Below, in pieces: positions 36,637 to 45,358 of a stretch of 64,000 nucleotides of DNA. Origin of the DNA: Lunatibacter salilacus (GTDB taxonomy: Bacteria > Bacteroidota > Bacteroidia > Cytophagales > Cyclobacteriaceae); assembly GCF_009797935.1 (NCBI RefSeq), contig NZ_VOLC01000023.1, positions 1 through 64,000 of the forward strand, in the 5' to 3' direction. Every line of letters begins with the position of its first letter. Position 1 is the stretch's first letter. The position numbers and the translations under genes were made by a program. The notes below the pieces were generated by a model that saw only the letters and a list, made by a program, of their open reading frames with translations, ran no database searches and was not told the origin of the DNA.

Positions 36637-37524
36637 TTATATTATTGATTTCGTGGCAATCCCGTCCTGTTGTAGATGAAGACTTATATACTCCATCATG
36701 GTCTGATAGCCAATTTCAAATATTTCTTTTGCTTTTTTAATTTCCAAAACGCCAAACCGGGCCAAACCTGGGGGTTCAACAAAATGGTCGCACATTCCCC
36801 TTCGGCTATATACATTGTAATTCATGGACATGATTACTGTCCGCTCTATCAAGCTTTTGATATGGCGGATATTTTGTTCTATGGGAAGGTGGTTGCAGTT
36901 GACACCGATGATCACATCGCAGCTGTCCTGCAGTGGCTCTACAGGCATATTGTTCAACACCCCGCCGTCGATAAAATACCGCCCATCTAGAAGTATTGGC
37001 TCAAACATTCCCGGAATACAGGAGGAGGCCATTAAAGGTCTGATAAGCTCTCCTGAAGAGAAGTACACTGTCTGGCCCAAATGCAAATCAGTCGCGGCCA
37101 TAGTCATGGGAATTCGAAGTGACGAAAAATCATCAACACCAAGGTATTTTTCGTAAAGAGGGATAACCTGATCCATCTTGAGTATCCCTTTCCAGCTGAC
37201 AGAGGGCCAAATAAACTTAAAATAATTTGTTTGGATAATAATCTCCAAGATCTCATCCGGAGCGAAACCCTTGGCATACATGACCCCGGCGATCGCACCG
37301 GCACTTGTGCCGGATATAGCCGAGGGGATCAAGCCAACTTCATCCATTGCCTTAAGCACTCCAAGATGTGAAATGCCGCGCACGCCACCTCCAGAAAGAG
37401 CTATTCCTATACGTGTCTGATTTTCCAATGGTAAACTACTTGTATTATTGAATGCTGTTCCTATCTGCTGGAACACCATGAAAGAAAGTCTCTCCTCCTC
37501 CATTCTAAAGAATGAAACCCCCAA
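36637..37524 (-). CDS. Patatin-like phospholipase (RssA type)
   Basis: This 295-aa serine hydrolase uses a Ser-Asp dyad to remove fatty acids from lipids. It has the oxyanion motif ALSGGGVRGISHLGVL, the nucleophile in SGTSAGAIAG, and the catalytic Asp in FIDGGVLNNMPVEPL. No signal peptide is present. An internal Met 45 bp downstream is an alternative start. It is 8 bp upstream of the acyltransferase gene, so the two probably form a lipid-remodelling pair. Confidence 0.9.
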   Translation of the reverse strand: MGVSFFRMEEERLSFMVFQQIGTAFNNTSSLPLENQTRIGIALSGGGVRGISHLGVLKAMDEVGLIPSAISGTSAGAIAGVMYAKGFAPDEILEIIIQTNYFKFIWPSVSWKGILKMDQVIPLYEKYLGVDDFSSLRIPMTMAATDLHLGQTVYFSSGELIRPLMASSCIPGMFEPILLDGRYFIDGGVLNNMPVEPLQDSCDVIIGVNCNHLPIEQNIRHIKSLIERTVIMSMNYNVYSRRGMCDHFVEPPGLARFGVLEIKKAKEIFEIGYQTMMEYISLHLQQDGIATKSII

Positions 37525-37565
37525 AAAATTGAAGGTCCCTAGCCAAATAGTTGGCCATCTCCGAA

Positions 37566-38513
37566 TTATTCCACCACTACCCCCATGGCACAGAATTTAT
37601 CAATTCTATTATTCATGCGTTCGTTGGATTCGATTTTATCCAATTCGGCGAGAGATTCCTTGATGGTGCTTTTAATTGTTGCTGCCATCACTTTCATATT
37701 TCGGTGGGCCCCGCCGAGTGGCTCAGCGATAATGCCGTCGATTAGCTTATTTTGCAACATGTCAGGAGCTGTTAGTTTAAGCGCTTCTGCTGCCTGCTCC
37801 TTATAATCCCAACTTCTCCAAAGGATGGATGAACAGGATTCAGGAGAAATCACCGAATACCAGGTGTTTTCCAACATAAAAACTCTATCACCTATGGCAA
37901 TACCCAGTGCTCCACCCGAGGCTCCTTCTCCAATGATAATACATATGACGGGAACTTTCAGTTTGAACATCTCCCTTAGGTTTTTGGCGATCGCTTCCCC
38001 CTGACCCCGCTCTTCGGCTTCAATGCCGGGAAAAGCTCCAGGGGTATCGATCAGCGTTACAATGGGTTTGTTGAACTTCTCAGCCATTTTCATGAGCCGC
38101 AATGCTTTCCTATATCCTTCCGGATTCGCCATTCCGAAATTCCTTTCCTGGCGCTGCTTCGTATTTCTACCTTTTTGCTGGCCAATAAACATCACCGAAC
38201 GTCCATCAATATTTCCCAGTCCCCCGATCATCGCCTTGTCGTCCTTTACACTTCGATCGCCGTGAAGTTCGATAAAATCATTTGTCATCTCATAGATGTA
38301 GTCTAGCGCATAAGGCCTGTCGGCATGGCGGGATAGCTGTACCCGTTGCCAACGTGTAAGGTTTTGAAATGTCTCTTTTTTCAAGGTTTGAATTTTTTCC
38401 TCCAGCGATTTGATATCTGTGGACAAATCAATGTTTTTGCCTTTGGCAAGATCTTTCATTTCGCTGAGCTTAAGCTCAAGATCCGCTATAGGCTTTTCAA
38501 ATTCTAATACCAT
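37566..38513 (-). CDS. accA: Acetyl-CoA carboxylase carboxyltransferase subunit alpha
   Basis: I start at the ATG at 38513 ([19 protein letters not shown]), which gives 315 residues and matches the family N-terminus. AccA transfers the carboxyl group from biotin to acetyl-CoA to make malonyl-CoA. Recognisable motifs are [52 protein letters not shown] and [17 protein letters not shown], and [15 protein letters not shown] is the CoA/biotin-site segment. The accD partner is not in the window. The gene is 284 bp from the tRNA-Asp. Confidence 0.97.
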   Translation of the reverse strand: MVLEFEKPIADLELKLSEMKDLAKGKNIDLSTDIKSLEEKIQTLKKETFQNLTRWQRVQLSRHADRPYALDYIYEMTNDFIELHGDRSVKDDKAMIGGLGNIDGRSVMFIGQQKGRNTKQRQERNFGMANPEGYRKALRLMKMAEKFNKPIVTLIDTPGAFPGIEAEERGQGEAIAKNLREMFKLKVPVICIIIGEGASGGALGIAIGDRVFMLENTWYSVISPESCSSILWRSWDYKEQAAEALKLTAPDMLQNKLIDGIIAEPLGGAHRNMKVMAATIKSTIKESLAELDKIESNERMNNRIDKFCAMGVVVE

Positions 38514-38751
38514 GTTTCCAGTTTTTAAACGGAACAAAGATAAAAATTATTTGCGATATTCGGTCAACAATCCGCATTGGTTGGGCGGGGCGATAAAAAA
38601 ACAGGTTTAGAGGGGTACGTCCAAGTTTGCTTTTGGTTCAAAGGGCAAAAGCTATCGTGTTGATTTAAAAATAAACATCCTGAAAAAGAGCGGAGTAAAA
38701 ATTTAGTTAATATTTTTTGAGGCCATATTTTGTCAGATAAAATAAAGCCCC

Positions 38752-38759
38752 TACATTTG
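38752..38759 (+). promoter_or_regulatory. Promoter of tRNA-Asp
   Basis: TACATTTG fits the Bacteroidetes -7 box TAnnTTTG. A TTTTG (-33-type) element ends at 38732, with 19 bp spacing. The tRNA starts at 38797. An AATCGAT...ATCGATT palindrome lies between promoter and tRNA. Confidence 0.7.
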
Positions 38760-38796
38760 CATCACAATAATCGATAAACGCATCGATTTATTTAAC

Positions 38797-38870
38797 GGAG
38801 TGGTAGTTCAGCTGGTTAGAATGCCTGCCTGTCACGCAGGAGGTCGCGGGTTCGAGTCCCGTCCATTCCG
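38797..38870 (+). tRNA. tRNA-Asp (GTC)
   Basis: The 74-nt cloverleaf is complete. The 7-bp acceptor stem pairs GGAGTGG with CCATTCC, with G as discriminator. The anticodon loop is CTGTCAC, with GTC reading aspartate codons, on the stem CCTGC/GCAGG. The T arm is GCGGGTTCGAGTCCCGT. The CCA end is not encoded. Genomic islands often integrate at tRNA 3' ends, and the accessory region of this window starts here. Confidence 0.97.
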
Positions 38871-38880
38871 CAGGAAGAAA

Positions 38881-38926
38881 CCCTAATTGCTTAATCTTTA
38901 AGCGGTTAGGGTTCTTCTTTTTTTAT
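38881..38926 (+). terminator. Terminator after tRNA-Asp
   Basis: AACCCTAA-TT-GCTTAA-TCT-TTAAGC-GG-TTAGGGTT, a stem of two blocks (8 and 6 bp), followed by CTTCTTTTTTT. It lies 10 bp downstream of the tRNA. Confidence 0.85.
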
Positions 38927-38933
38927 GTGGGGC

Positions 38934-38957
38934 CATTTGTGGGGCTATTTGGTTGAC
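38934..38957. other. Tandem 12-bp repeats next to the tRNA, possible attachment region
   Basis: GTGGGGCCATTT is followed directly by GTGGGGCTATTT, just after the tRNA-Asp terminator. Short direct repeats of this form resemble arm-type sites of tyrosine integrases. No integrase gene is visible, so this may be the remains of an attachment site. The segment from 38927 to 39290 holds no other gene. Confidence 0.3.
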
Positions 38958-39290
38958 TTTTTGATACTGACATATCCCTAATTTGAATATTCCTTTCAAT
39001 CTACAAGTTAAATTCCCTGTTTTGGCAAACCAATAAATTCCGGCGAGAATTCATAGCGTGCACGCTTTTTGTTTCTATTAAAAACCTATTGCGCCCCTAC
39101 CTCAACTAATAAAGCAGCCAGGATTTCCTTTACCTTCTCCTACGATTTCTTATCAAAGCAGAAATAAAAACCTCAGAATTTTTGATATAAATATTTAATA
39201 ATGAGATAATTACCTTATTATTTTTCACTAAATTCCTTTCATTTCACCCTAGAAATGAGTAACTTAAGGTATCATTTAAACTTTACTGCT

Positions 39291-39521
39291 ATGCGATTCC
39301 TTATCAAACTTTTCCTCGTTTCCTTTATTTGCGTCATCGCCATGTTTGGTGCATTTGCCAGTGAAAACCAATGGCCGGGGCTTATTGTTGCTTTTGTCGT
39401 TTGGGTTTGGTTTATCTATTCCATTTCCACGCCGAAGGAAACCTCGGCTAATAGAACGATCAGGGAGCAGGAACGCAAGATCGAAGAACTTATCCGGAGA
39501 CTGGATCAGAGAGGACGGTGA
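39291..39521 (+). CDS. Small two-helix membrane protein
   Basis: I prefer the ATG at 39291 (MRFLIKLFLV), giving a 76-aa protein, although an ATG 36 bp upstream is in frame. Two membrane helices (FLIKLFLVSFICVIAMFGAFA and WPGLIVAFVVWVWFIYSI) are followed by a charged helix (RTIREQERKIEELIRRLDQRG), which may form a coiled coil. I do not recognise a family. It is the first gene after the tRNA boundary. Confidence 0.5.
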   Translation: MRFLIKLFLVSFICVIAMFGAFASENQWPGLIVAFVVWVWFIYSISTPKETSANRTIREQERKIEELIRRLDQRGR

Positions 39522-40001
39522 CCAAAATGGCGAAATTAATTTTTAAGACTTTCCGGCTTTCAGCTCAATGAGGATTGTTGAGCCAGAAAGTGAGTGAATG
39601 CATACCTTAGGTACATAATCAAAGCTCCAGTTTCAGCCCCTCTATTTCAAGTTCTTTTATATGCACCCAGTTTGTTTTAAATTGTTGGCTGCGATGGCTT
39701 GTGCTTTTAACCGGTCAATGTTAAGGAGTCCACGTTTAAAACTAATTGCTGATTTATTTTTCGGTCTAGCTGGGTTTGTTGATCCTTTAGTTGCGTCACT
39801 TTTAACGATATATCTGCCATTGTCAATTAATTACCTTTTATTTAGTTAATGATTAAAACAATTCCATTAGCATTCAAACAGTATGAATTAAAATTCCCGT
39901 ATTTTTTCTTCAACAGCAACGTTTCCACTTTGGCTCGAAAATCTATATCGATATATGCTTTACATACAAATATTGATATGCATATACTTAGATAAATAGA
40001 C
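39522..40001. other. Region with degraded small gene and hairpin
   Basis: The gap holds an imperfect hairpin (CTTTCAGCTCAA with TTGAGCCAGAAAG, about 39553-39586) and, on the minus strand at 39619-39820, a broken small gene (separate entry). The remaining 180 bp before the terminator at 40002 is AT-rich with no gene visible. Confidence 0.4.
39619..39820 (-). pseudogene. Degraded small coiled-coil-like gene
   Basis: An ATG at 39820 opens MADISLKVTQLKDQQTQLDR, which stops near 39710. Two other frames in the same strand then continue as DRLKAQAIAANNLKQTG and NWVHIKELEIEGLKLEL, ending at 39619. The three pieces, in order, look like one approximately 70-aa heptad-rich protein with two frameshifts. 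No family is recognised. Confidence 0.35.
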
Positions 40002-40021
40002 AAAAAAAGCCCCGAAGGGCT
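40002..40021 (-). terminator. Terminator of the first repeat module
   Basis: AGCCC-CGAA-GGGCT with a following A tract, giving a U tract on the minus strand. It lies about 8 bp past the end of the disrupted small gene; an equivalent terminator is at 45077-45095. Confidence 0.85.
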
Positions 40022-40028
40022 CTTTCCT

Positions 40029-40366
40029 AACCTTTGGCTTTCTTCGCCTTACCACCTTTCGGAGCAGCGACCTTTTTGCTGATATAGGCCGTGTGGGTTT
40101 TGCCGTATTGGTCCGGCTCTTTTAGCGAGGCGACTTCAAATACCAGGTAATCGTTGCCGTCGTAGTCGACCATGTGATCTTTAAGGATTTTCTCCAGTGT
40201 TTCCTTGGAGATGGATACCCGGATGATGTCTAGATCGGGGAACCTTTGCCGATGTAGGTTATTTCATGTGTATTTAATTGTTTTTTAAAGGTCACATGGA
40301 ATCTCGCTACTATAATCATCCCACTGTGTGACATGCTCGCCATGCTCGATTTCAAATTGTGACATG
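40029..40366 (-). pseudogene. Small basic protein gene, disrupted by the 88-bp unit
   Basis: This is the damaged counterpart of the intact gene at 45101-45358. It opens with MSQFE at 40366 and then runs into the inserted 88-bp unit. The downstream part still encodes ETLEKILKDHMVDYDG and KGGKAKKAKG-like segments, but in another frame. There is also a deletion near 40230 relative to the intact copy. Confidence 0.8.
40262..40349 (-). repeat. Single 88-bp unit inserted in a small gene
   Basis: On the minus strand it is 88 bp long and similar to the tandem units at 20136-20399 (CGAGCATGGCGAGCATGTC then CACAGTGGGATGATTATAGT). TTTCA/TGAAA flanks both ends (40262-40266 and 40350-40354). Comparison with the intact module at 45.3 kb shows that this is the only extra block. 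Here the GTCACA/TGTGAC arms of its hairpin are perfectly complementary. Confidence 0.85.
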
Positions 40367-40562
40367 ACTTTTACTGTTTAAGGTTTTAAATTTGATTGAG
40401 ATATAGGGGGCTGGCAGGGACACCCAAGCCAAGGGCCGGGCTAAAAAATTGCGGAAGGCTTCCTTTGGAAAACCCAATTTTTCCGAACGGGCGAAGCGTA
40501 CCCTTTGCGGGTGTACCGCAGACCCCATCTTTGCATTTATCATAATTCACAACCGGGAACAG
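40367..40562 (-). other. Conserved structured leader upstream of the small gene (copy 1)
   Basis: This sequence, together with its copy at 45359-45560, precedes the start codon of the small gene. It contains nested short palindromes (for example AGCC...GGCT and GGCTTTCC...GGAAGCC) and a short frame (MINAKMGSAVHPQRV...) that stays open in both copies. It could be a structured 5' RNA leader or a short peptide gene. I lean to structure, since the peptide has no recognised family. Confidence 0.4.
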
Positions 40563-40680
40563 CATCGATCAGGGGATTGGAAGGACTGGTGGAATTGGAT
40601 ACAGAAATTTTATGGTCAAATTATCTGAATGAACGATTTAAGGGGTTAAAATTCAATCCCTCGTACTGATCCTAATCCCA

Positions 40681-40896
40681 TTACTTTAAACCTATTTTCG
40701 TCGCAAGTAACTGAATTTTTTTTAAACGTTCTTTTATTTCCTCGCTGGGTTCTACGGGTCGTCTGCATCGTTCAAGAAAGTTCTTAAACGAAGTCAATTG
40801 TTTTTCATTGCCAATAATGAATTTTTCAGCTTGTTGATCCTGTCCTAGGTTGGAGAAACCTTCTTACTTTCCGCCTTTGTACTTTCAATAGCCTTC
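40681..40896 (-). pseudogene. Short C-terminal gene remnant
   Basis: On the minus strand a frame of about 57 codons (GFSNLGQDQQAEKFIIGNEK ... IQLLATKIGLK) ends at 40681. A different frame upstream reads EKAIESTKAESKK, suggesting one frameshift. The product is a charged C-terminal tail of unknown origin. The rest of 40563-40896 has no gene. Confidence 0.35.
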
Positions 40897-41640
40897 TCAA
40901 TATCTTATTTCCCACATCCAAGCTCGCCTGCTTTCGATGGAAGATTGGATAAACTCTCGGACTATGTCCTGATAATTAGTACCCGATACTTCTCTCCCTT
41001 TCATTTTTTTTGGCAGGGTGATGATTTCTTCCGGTTCCCCAAAAGTGATTTTCTCAGCTTCCACAATGAGCATGCCGTCGTTGATGTCATAGGCTAAAAT
41101 CAGGCCTGGGAGTCCGAATTGTTCCTCAGGGCCGATTGGAACGGGAATGTCTGAGGCGAACCACGCTGTGATCTTTTGGCCTTTGAGGCTGTCTTCACTC
41201 ACGGCTTTCATACACATGTGCCCGAGAATATCACGTATTTCATTCATTACCCTCCATTTTGGAGCATTTAGGCTGTCGCGGACTATGTAAGTTTTTCCCA
41301 TTTGATCCATGTACTTCAGGTAGGTCTGATCTTTTAGGTTGTTCTCAATGAAATAGTCCTCTACTTGCCAAGAGTAGCTGCGTACTTCATAAGGTTCACC
41401 GTACGTGTAGAGACTTTTTTCTGGCCAAAACTGCAGTTTCATCCGGGTACTATAGCCTTCAGGATTATTCCAAGTGAGTAGAATTCTGTCCCTTTCCTGT
41501 TGGGTAAGGTGGGGCAAGCTGGAATAGATTTTATCATAGAAAATTCGGTATCTGTATTCTACCTCGCCCACTACATTTTGGGCTCTAAGTCCTGTGGTAA
41601 TCAGAATCATCGCAATGGTTATTAGATATTTTAATTTCAT
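40897..41640 (-). CDS. GLPGLI-family exported protein
   Basis: This 247-aa protein has a signal peptide (about 1-20, ending LRAQ) and the family signature FGLPGLILAYDINDG near residue 175. GLPGLI proteins are found in Bacteroidetes next to TonB-linked barrels with a carboxypeptidase-regulatory domain; the function is unknown. It follows the TonB-type gene by 26 bp on the same strand and should be co-transcribed with it. Both lie between the two copies of a direct-repeat module, so they may be a movable pair. Confidence 0.9.
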   Translation of the reverse strand: MKLKYLITIAMILITTGLRAQNVVGEVEYRYRIFYDKIYSSLPHLTQQERDRILLTWNNPEGYSTRMKLQFWPEKSLYTYGEPYEVRSYSWQVEDYFIENNLKDQTYLKYMDQMGKTYIVRDSLNAPKWRVMNEIRDILGHMCMKAVSEDSLKGQKITAWFASDIPVPIGPEEQFGLPGLILAYDINDGMLIVEAEKITFGEPEEIITLPKKMKGREVSGTNYQDIVREFIQSSIESRRAWMWEIRY

Positions 41641-41666
41641 GGTTGTTAATTGGCTAATGGTTTAAT

Positions 41667-44483
41667 CTATCTTCTATTTTTCACTTCTACTCCCCGCATA
41701 TTATAGGTCACTCCGAGAAGGAAGTATCTTGACAAAGTTTCAATTCGACCAGTGGTAACGAAGTTTTGCCCCGCAAACTGACTGATGGTTTGATTTTGCT
41801 TGAAGACATCATAGGCAGAGAGCCTGACTTCCCATTTTTTAGCCTCGCCGATAAGTTTATAGATAAATGCATTTAGAATGGGCACTTCCTGGTTAAATCC
41901 AAAACTTTCGTTTTCAAATCTGTTGTAGTTGAATTTCATGTCAAAGTAAAAATCTTTGGGAAGTTTTACATTCATATTCGTGTAAGCACTCAAATTAATA
42001 ATGTCTTGGTTTTGAGAGGGATTCTGTTCGTATGTGGTTTTGCTCAGACGGTACGATGTACCGGCATAAAGACTCAGCCATTCTACAGGGGTCAAGTCTA
42101 AATTTACCCCAAGGTTATGGCTCAAGGTATTTGTTTCTGTCTGGATGGAGTTGATTAGGGCGAGGCTTTTAGTAAAGGATGGATTTGCAGTTAAGTATGC
42201 ATTAAACTTGGTTTTCACGATGGGAAACCCAAAACCTATATATGAAAAATATCGCTGTCCACCGGAAACATTTCCCGCCGTAAAAGTAGTGACAAAGGTT
42301 TCAGGATCTATGGATTGGTTTTGAACCACCTGGCTTTGATAGAATGTGGAATTCAATGAAAACTGGAAATTTATAAATGTAGCAGGATCATACATATTGT
42401 ATCCGGTATTGAAAGAATGGGTTACTTCGGGCTGTAGATCGGGATTTCCTTCCCGGATATACAGTGGATTGGAAATGTCTTTGAATGGCTGCAGATCGGC
42501 AATATTCGGTGGAGTGACGCCCATGGAATACCCTGCGTTGATACGCTTGTTGCCCTTCATTGTTTTCCAATAGGACAAATTAGGGGTGAGATTGAGGTAG
42601 TTTTTATCCACTCTTCCGAGAATCTCACTCGCCTTTTCCACTGAAAACTGTCCGTTCAAACGGTAGTTGGAAGCTGCTAAACCTACACTTATGTTTGAGC
42701 CTTTGTTGGCATATCGGATACTGGAACCCACCCTGTTGTAGGTAATGGTATTGTCAAAAAAACGACTTAGATCAGGATTCAGCTCGGGGGTATCGCTTGC
42801 CTCCATATCGAATACTTTTCGGTCTGTCTCGCTCTTGGATTGGCTGAAATTGTAGAACGTTTCCCAAAAAAAGATTTTTTTGATAGGCTCGACATAAAGC
42901 AAGCTCGACTTGATTGTGTTATTACTATTCAATGCCTCGTTTACTTGGTCCAAATTTCTAAAGTAGGTATTTGGGTCTGTGGAGTTAACGAGGTCTACGA
43001 CAGATTTTTGGATGCCATCTTGGTCTGCCTTGCTATAAGTATTACTGATGCTAGCAGCAAAGATCCTTCCGCTTTTTTCGAATTTATGCCTATAGATTGC
43101 AGTACCCTGAAAGGCGCCAGACCATTTATTCGATCGGTTGTCGCGTTCCATTTGGCTTTGCTCCGTGCTATTTCGTATCAGTTCCTGAAGGCTGCCCAAA
43201 GATGTATTGAGTGTGCTGAGCCTTCCCTTTGCCTCGATAGTGATGGTGTTAGTGCTGTCTAGTTCGTTTTGAAAACGAAGATTAGCCCGATGGTGACCTG
43301 CCCCATTGTTTTGTAAACTTTGGTCGGTGGAAGTGAAGGAGGAATTGTTCTGAAGGAAGTTGGTTCTGCTATTGAAGCTCTCTATGATTTGGTCACTGCG
43401 GCTGTAGAAATAGTTGCTGCTGAAATCCTTTTTGTCCTTCAGGTGATTAAAATTAACTCCTATAGCTTCGTTATTGGAGAAGCCTGAACTGAGGTTGTTG
43501 AAAGGGATTTCGAAAGATTCTTCACGGTCCCCTCCTGAAAATGAAATGTAATTTACTCCTCCACTGCCATTGAAGCCAAAATCTCCCGTATCTCCAAATT
43601 GGAATGCACCACTCCCTCTAAACTCCTGCAGGTCATCCCAGCTCAAACCGGTTTGGTTGACATTATTGCCATAGCCGATGATTGAAAATTGGTTTACTTT
43701 GTCAAACTTATTGTAAGAGGCATTAGAGGACCATCTGCTGTCTGTTTCTCCCGCCGCAGAAATCTTTCCAAAACCTCCTTTTTTGGCCTCTTCCTTCAGC
43801 TCCACGTTCAAGGTCTTCTCCTTCACTCCATCATCTACTCCGGTAAGTTTGGACTGTTCTGATTTGTCATCGAATAGCTGAAGCTTGCTTACTGACTCTG
43901 CATTCAGATTCTGGGTAGCCATTTTTGTATTCCCACCAAAAAATCGCCTTCCATCCACCGTTACTTTCTGAACTTGTTGCCCTTGGGCTACAATATTTCC
44001 ATCCTTGTCGATCTGTATCCCGGGTAGCTTGCGAAGCAACTCTTCCAAGGTAGCTCCAGGTGGTACTTTGAATTTGCTGGCATCATACTCTAGTGTGTCT
44101 CCGCGCATCATTAAAGGTGCTTTGGCCGCTTTCACCACCACCTCGTAAAGTTCCTGCATGATGGGCATTAAGCGAATCACTTCCACTTCCAATTCATCTG
44201 TTTCAGGCAATTCCAATTCCTTTTGAATTGGAAGGTAACCCATGTAAGTGGCTTTGATGAGCAGCGGTTGTCTATCTACATTTTTGAATTGGTATTCTCC
44301 CTCTTTATTAGTCAGGGTGTATGCCACCAAAGCGGAGTCTTTTGGACTAAGAAGAAGTACAGACGTGTAGTTGAGCGGGAGATTCGTGGTGTCTTTTACC
44401 GTTCCCCGAATAGTAAGTTGGGATTGGCCATGGGAGGCAAAAGTGATGAAGGCCAGAAGAAGGTATGAAATGAGTAATTTCAT
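41667..44483 (-). CDS. Outer-membrane TonB-receptor-like barrel
   Basis: This 938-aa protein has a signal peptide (MKLLISYLLLAFITFASHG), a carboxypeptidase-regulatory-like domain (about 22-105, TIRGTVKDTTNLPLNYTSVLLLSPKDSALV) and a plug region with LEELLRKLPGIQIDKDGNIVAQGQQVQKVTVDGRRFFGGN. A long barrel follows, ending in an outer-membrane C-terminus. It is the OmpA/CarboxypepD-type outer-membrane beta-barrel family, not a SusC: the SusC motif and a SusD partner are absent. It pairs with a GLPGLI protein, a common Bacteroidetes arrangement with unknown substrate. Confidence 0.9.
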   Translation of the reverse strand: MKLLISYLLLAFITFASHGQSQLTIRGTVKDTTNLPLNYTSVLLLSPKDSALVAYTLTNKEGEYQFKNVDRQPLLIKATYMGYLPIQKELELPETDELEVEVIRLMPIMQELYEVVVKAAKAPLMMRGDTLEYDASKFKVPPGATLEELLRKLPGIQIDKDGNIVAQGQQVQKVTVDGRRFFGGNTKMATQNLNAESVSKLQLFDDKSEQSKLTGVDDGVKEKTLNVELKEEAKKGGFGKISAAGETDSRWSSNASYNKFDKVNQFSIIGYGNNVNQTGLSWDDLQEFRGSGAFQFGDTGDFGFNGSGGVNYISFSGGDREESFEIPFNNLSSGFSNNEAIGVNFNHLKDKKDFSSNYFYSRSDQIIESFNSRTNFLQNNSSFTSTDQSLQNNGAGHHRANLRFQNELDSTNTITIEAKGRLSTLNTSLGSLQELIRNSTEQSQMERDNRSNKWSGAFQGTAIYRHKFEKSGRIFAASISNTYSKADQDGIQKSVVDLVNSTDPNTYFRNLDQVNEALNSNNTIKSSLLYVEPIKKIFFWETFYNFSQSKSETDRKVFDMEASDTPELNPDLSRFFDNTITYNRVGSSIRYANKGSNISVGLAASNYRLNGQFSVEKASEILGRVDKNYLNLTPNLSYWKTMKGNKRINAGYSMGVTPPNIADLQPFKDISNPLYIREGNPDLQPEVTHSFNTGYNMYDPATFINFQFSLNSTFYQSQVVQNQSIDPETFVTTFTAGNVSGGQRYFSYIGFGFPIVKTKFNAYLTANPSFTKSLALINSIQTETNTLSHNLGVNLDLTPVEWLSLYAGTSYRLSKTTYEQNPSQNQDIINLSAYTNMNVKLPKDFYFDMKFNYNRFENESFGFNQEVPILNAFIYKLIGEAKKWEVRLSAYDVFKQNQTISQFAGQNFVTTGRIETLSRYFLLGVTYNMRGVEVKNRR

Positions 44484-45075
44484 TTTTTTTCAGTTTTATG
44501 TTATTAACAATAATTGCTTTGACTAAAAACTATCACTCCATTTATCACTATCAGTTCACCTTTACAAGTTGATTTGGTAGCTTCAGAATACTTGCTCAGG
44601 ATTGAATACACTGTTTATTGATCCAGCTAAAAAAGTTGAAGTAGAGCGAATTTTACTTTTTGCAACTCTTAATCGACTTTTTTAAATATTACTCTTGAGC
44701 TTCAAATTCTAATAATATATGCCCCTTCACGTCTCTTCTTCGTATAATTATCTTTTTAAACAAATCAAAAATTCCTTCTTTCAAGTAGTGCCATTCAATA
44801 AAAAATCGGCAGATACTGAAATATTATTTTAGTGACTTATATACCATTACAAGTATAGTAATAATTAAACTAAAAGCATAATACTAAATTGTTAAATAAT
44901 GTTATACGAGTGAAGAGCTATGGATATTCCGATTTGAAAAGTGACAAACACCCCCTATTAATATGTGAATTTTCTAAAGATTGATTTCATTCAAGTGGAA
45001 AAAAGAAATACCGCTTATTCTTGTTTCAAGGATTTTCATTCGGTAAAAATACGGTGATTACCCAGAGAGCATAAA
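44484..45075. other. Intergenic region, no gene
   Basis: This 590-bp AT-rich gap lies upstream of the TonB-type gene and downstream of the small basic gene. I see no convincing frame, tRNA or repeat. It likely contains the promoter of the minus-strand TonB-type/GLPGLI operon. Confidence 0.5.
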
Positions 45076-45076
45076 T

Positions 45077-45095
45077 AAAAAAGCCCCTAAGGGCT
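45077..45095 (-). terminator. Terminator after the small basic gene
   Basis: AGCCC-CTAA-GGGCT with a U tract on the minus strand, 6 bp past the stop codon; it is the partner of the one at 40002. Confidence 0.85.
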
Positions 45096-45100
45096 CTTTC

Positions 45101-45358
45101 CTAACCTTTGGCTTTCTTCGCCTTCCCACCTTTCGGAGCGTCGACCTTTTTGCTGATATACGCCGTATGGGTTTTGCCGTATTGGTCCGGTTCTTTTAGC
45201 GAGGCGACTTCAAATACCAGGTATTCGTTGCCGTCGTAGTCGACCATATGGTCTTTGAGGATTTCTTCCAGTGTTTCCTTGGAGATGGACACCCGGATGA
45301 TATCGAGATCTTTAACCTGGGTTCCTTTGCCGATGTAAGTTTTTTCAAATTGTGACAT
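45101..45358 (-). CDS. Small basic protein, unknown family
   Basis: I take the ATG at 45358 (MSQFEKTYIGKGTQV), since the longer frame from 45397 begins in the leader. The 85-aa protein contains IIRVSISKETLEEILKDHMV, a possible helix, and strands YLVFEVASLKE and THTAYISKKV, then a lysine/glycine-rich tail (PKGGKAKKAKG) that could bind nucleic acid. I recall similar unassigned proteins in Bacteroidetes genomes but no named function. A second, broken copy is 5 kb upstream. Confidence 0.6.
   Translation of the reverse strand: MSQFEKTYIGKGTQVKDLDIIRVSISKETLEEILKDHMVDYDGNEYLVFEVASLKEPDQYGKTHTAYISKKVDAPKGGKAKKAKG

Larger units (their letters stand above)
40002..40562 (-). repeat. Direct-repeat module copy 1 (damaged)
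   Basis: About 560 bp closely match 45076-45560 in the same orientation: a terminator, a small gene and a structured upstream leader of about 200 bp. This copy differs by an 88-bp insertion at 40262-40349 and by a small deletion and base changes in the gene, which break it. The other copy is intact. Confidence 0.85.

Noticed and set aside
40352-40543. Minus-strand frame of 63 codons (MINAKMGSAVHPQRV) as a protein gene
   Set aside because: It lies in the leader of the small gene, has no family and could arise from a conserved RNA; I list it as a leader instead.
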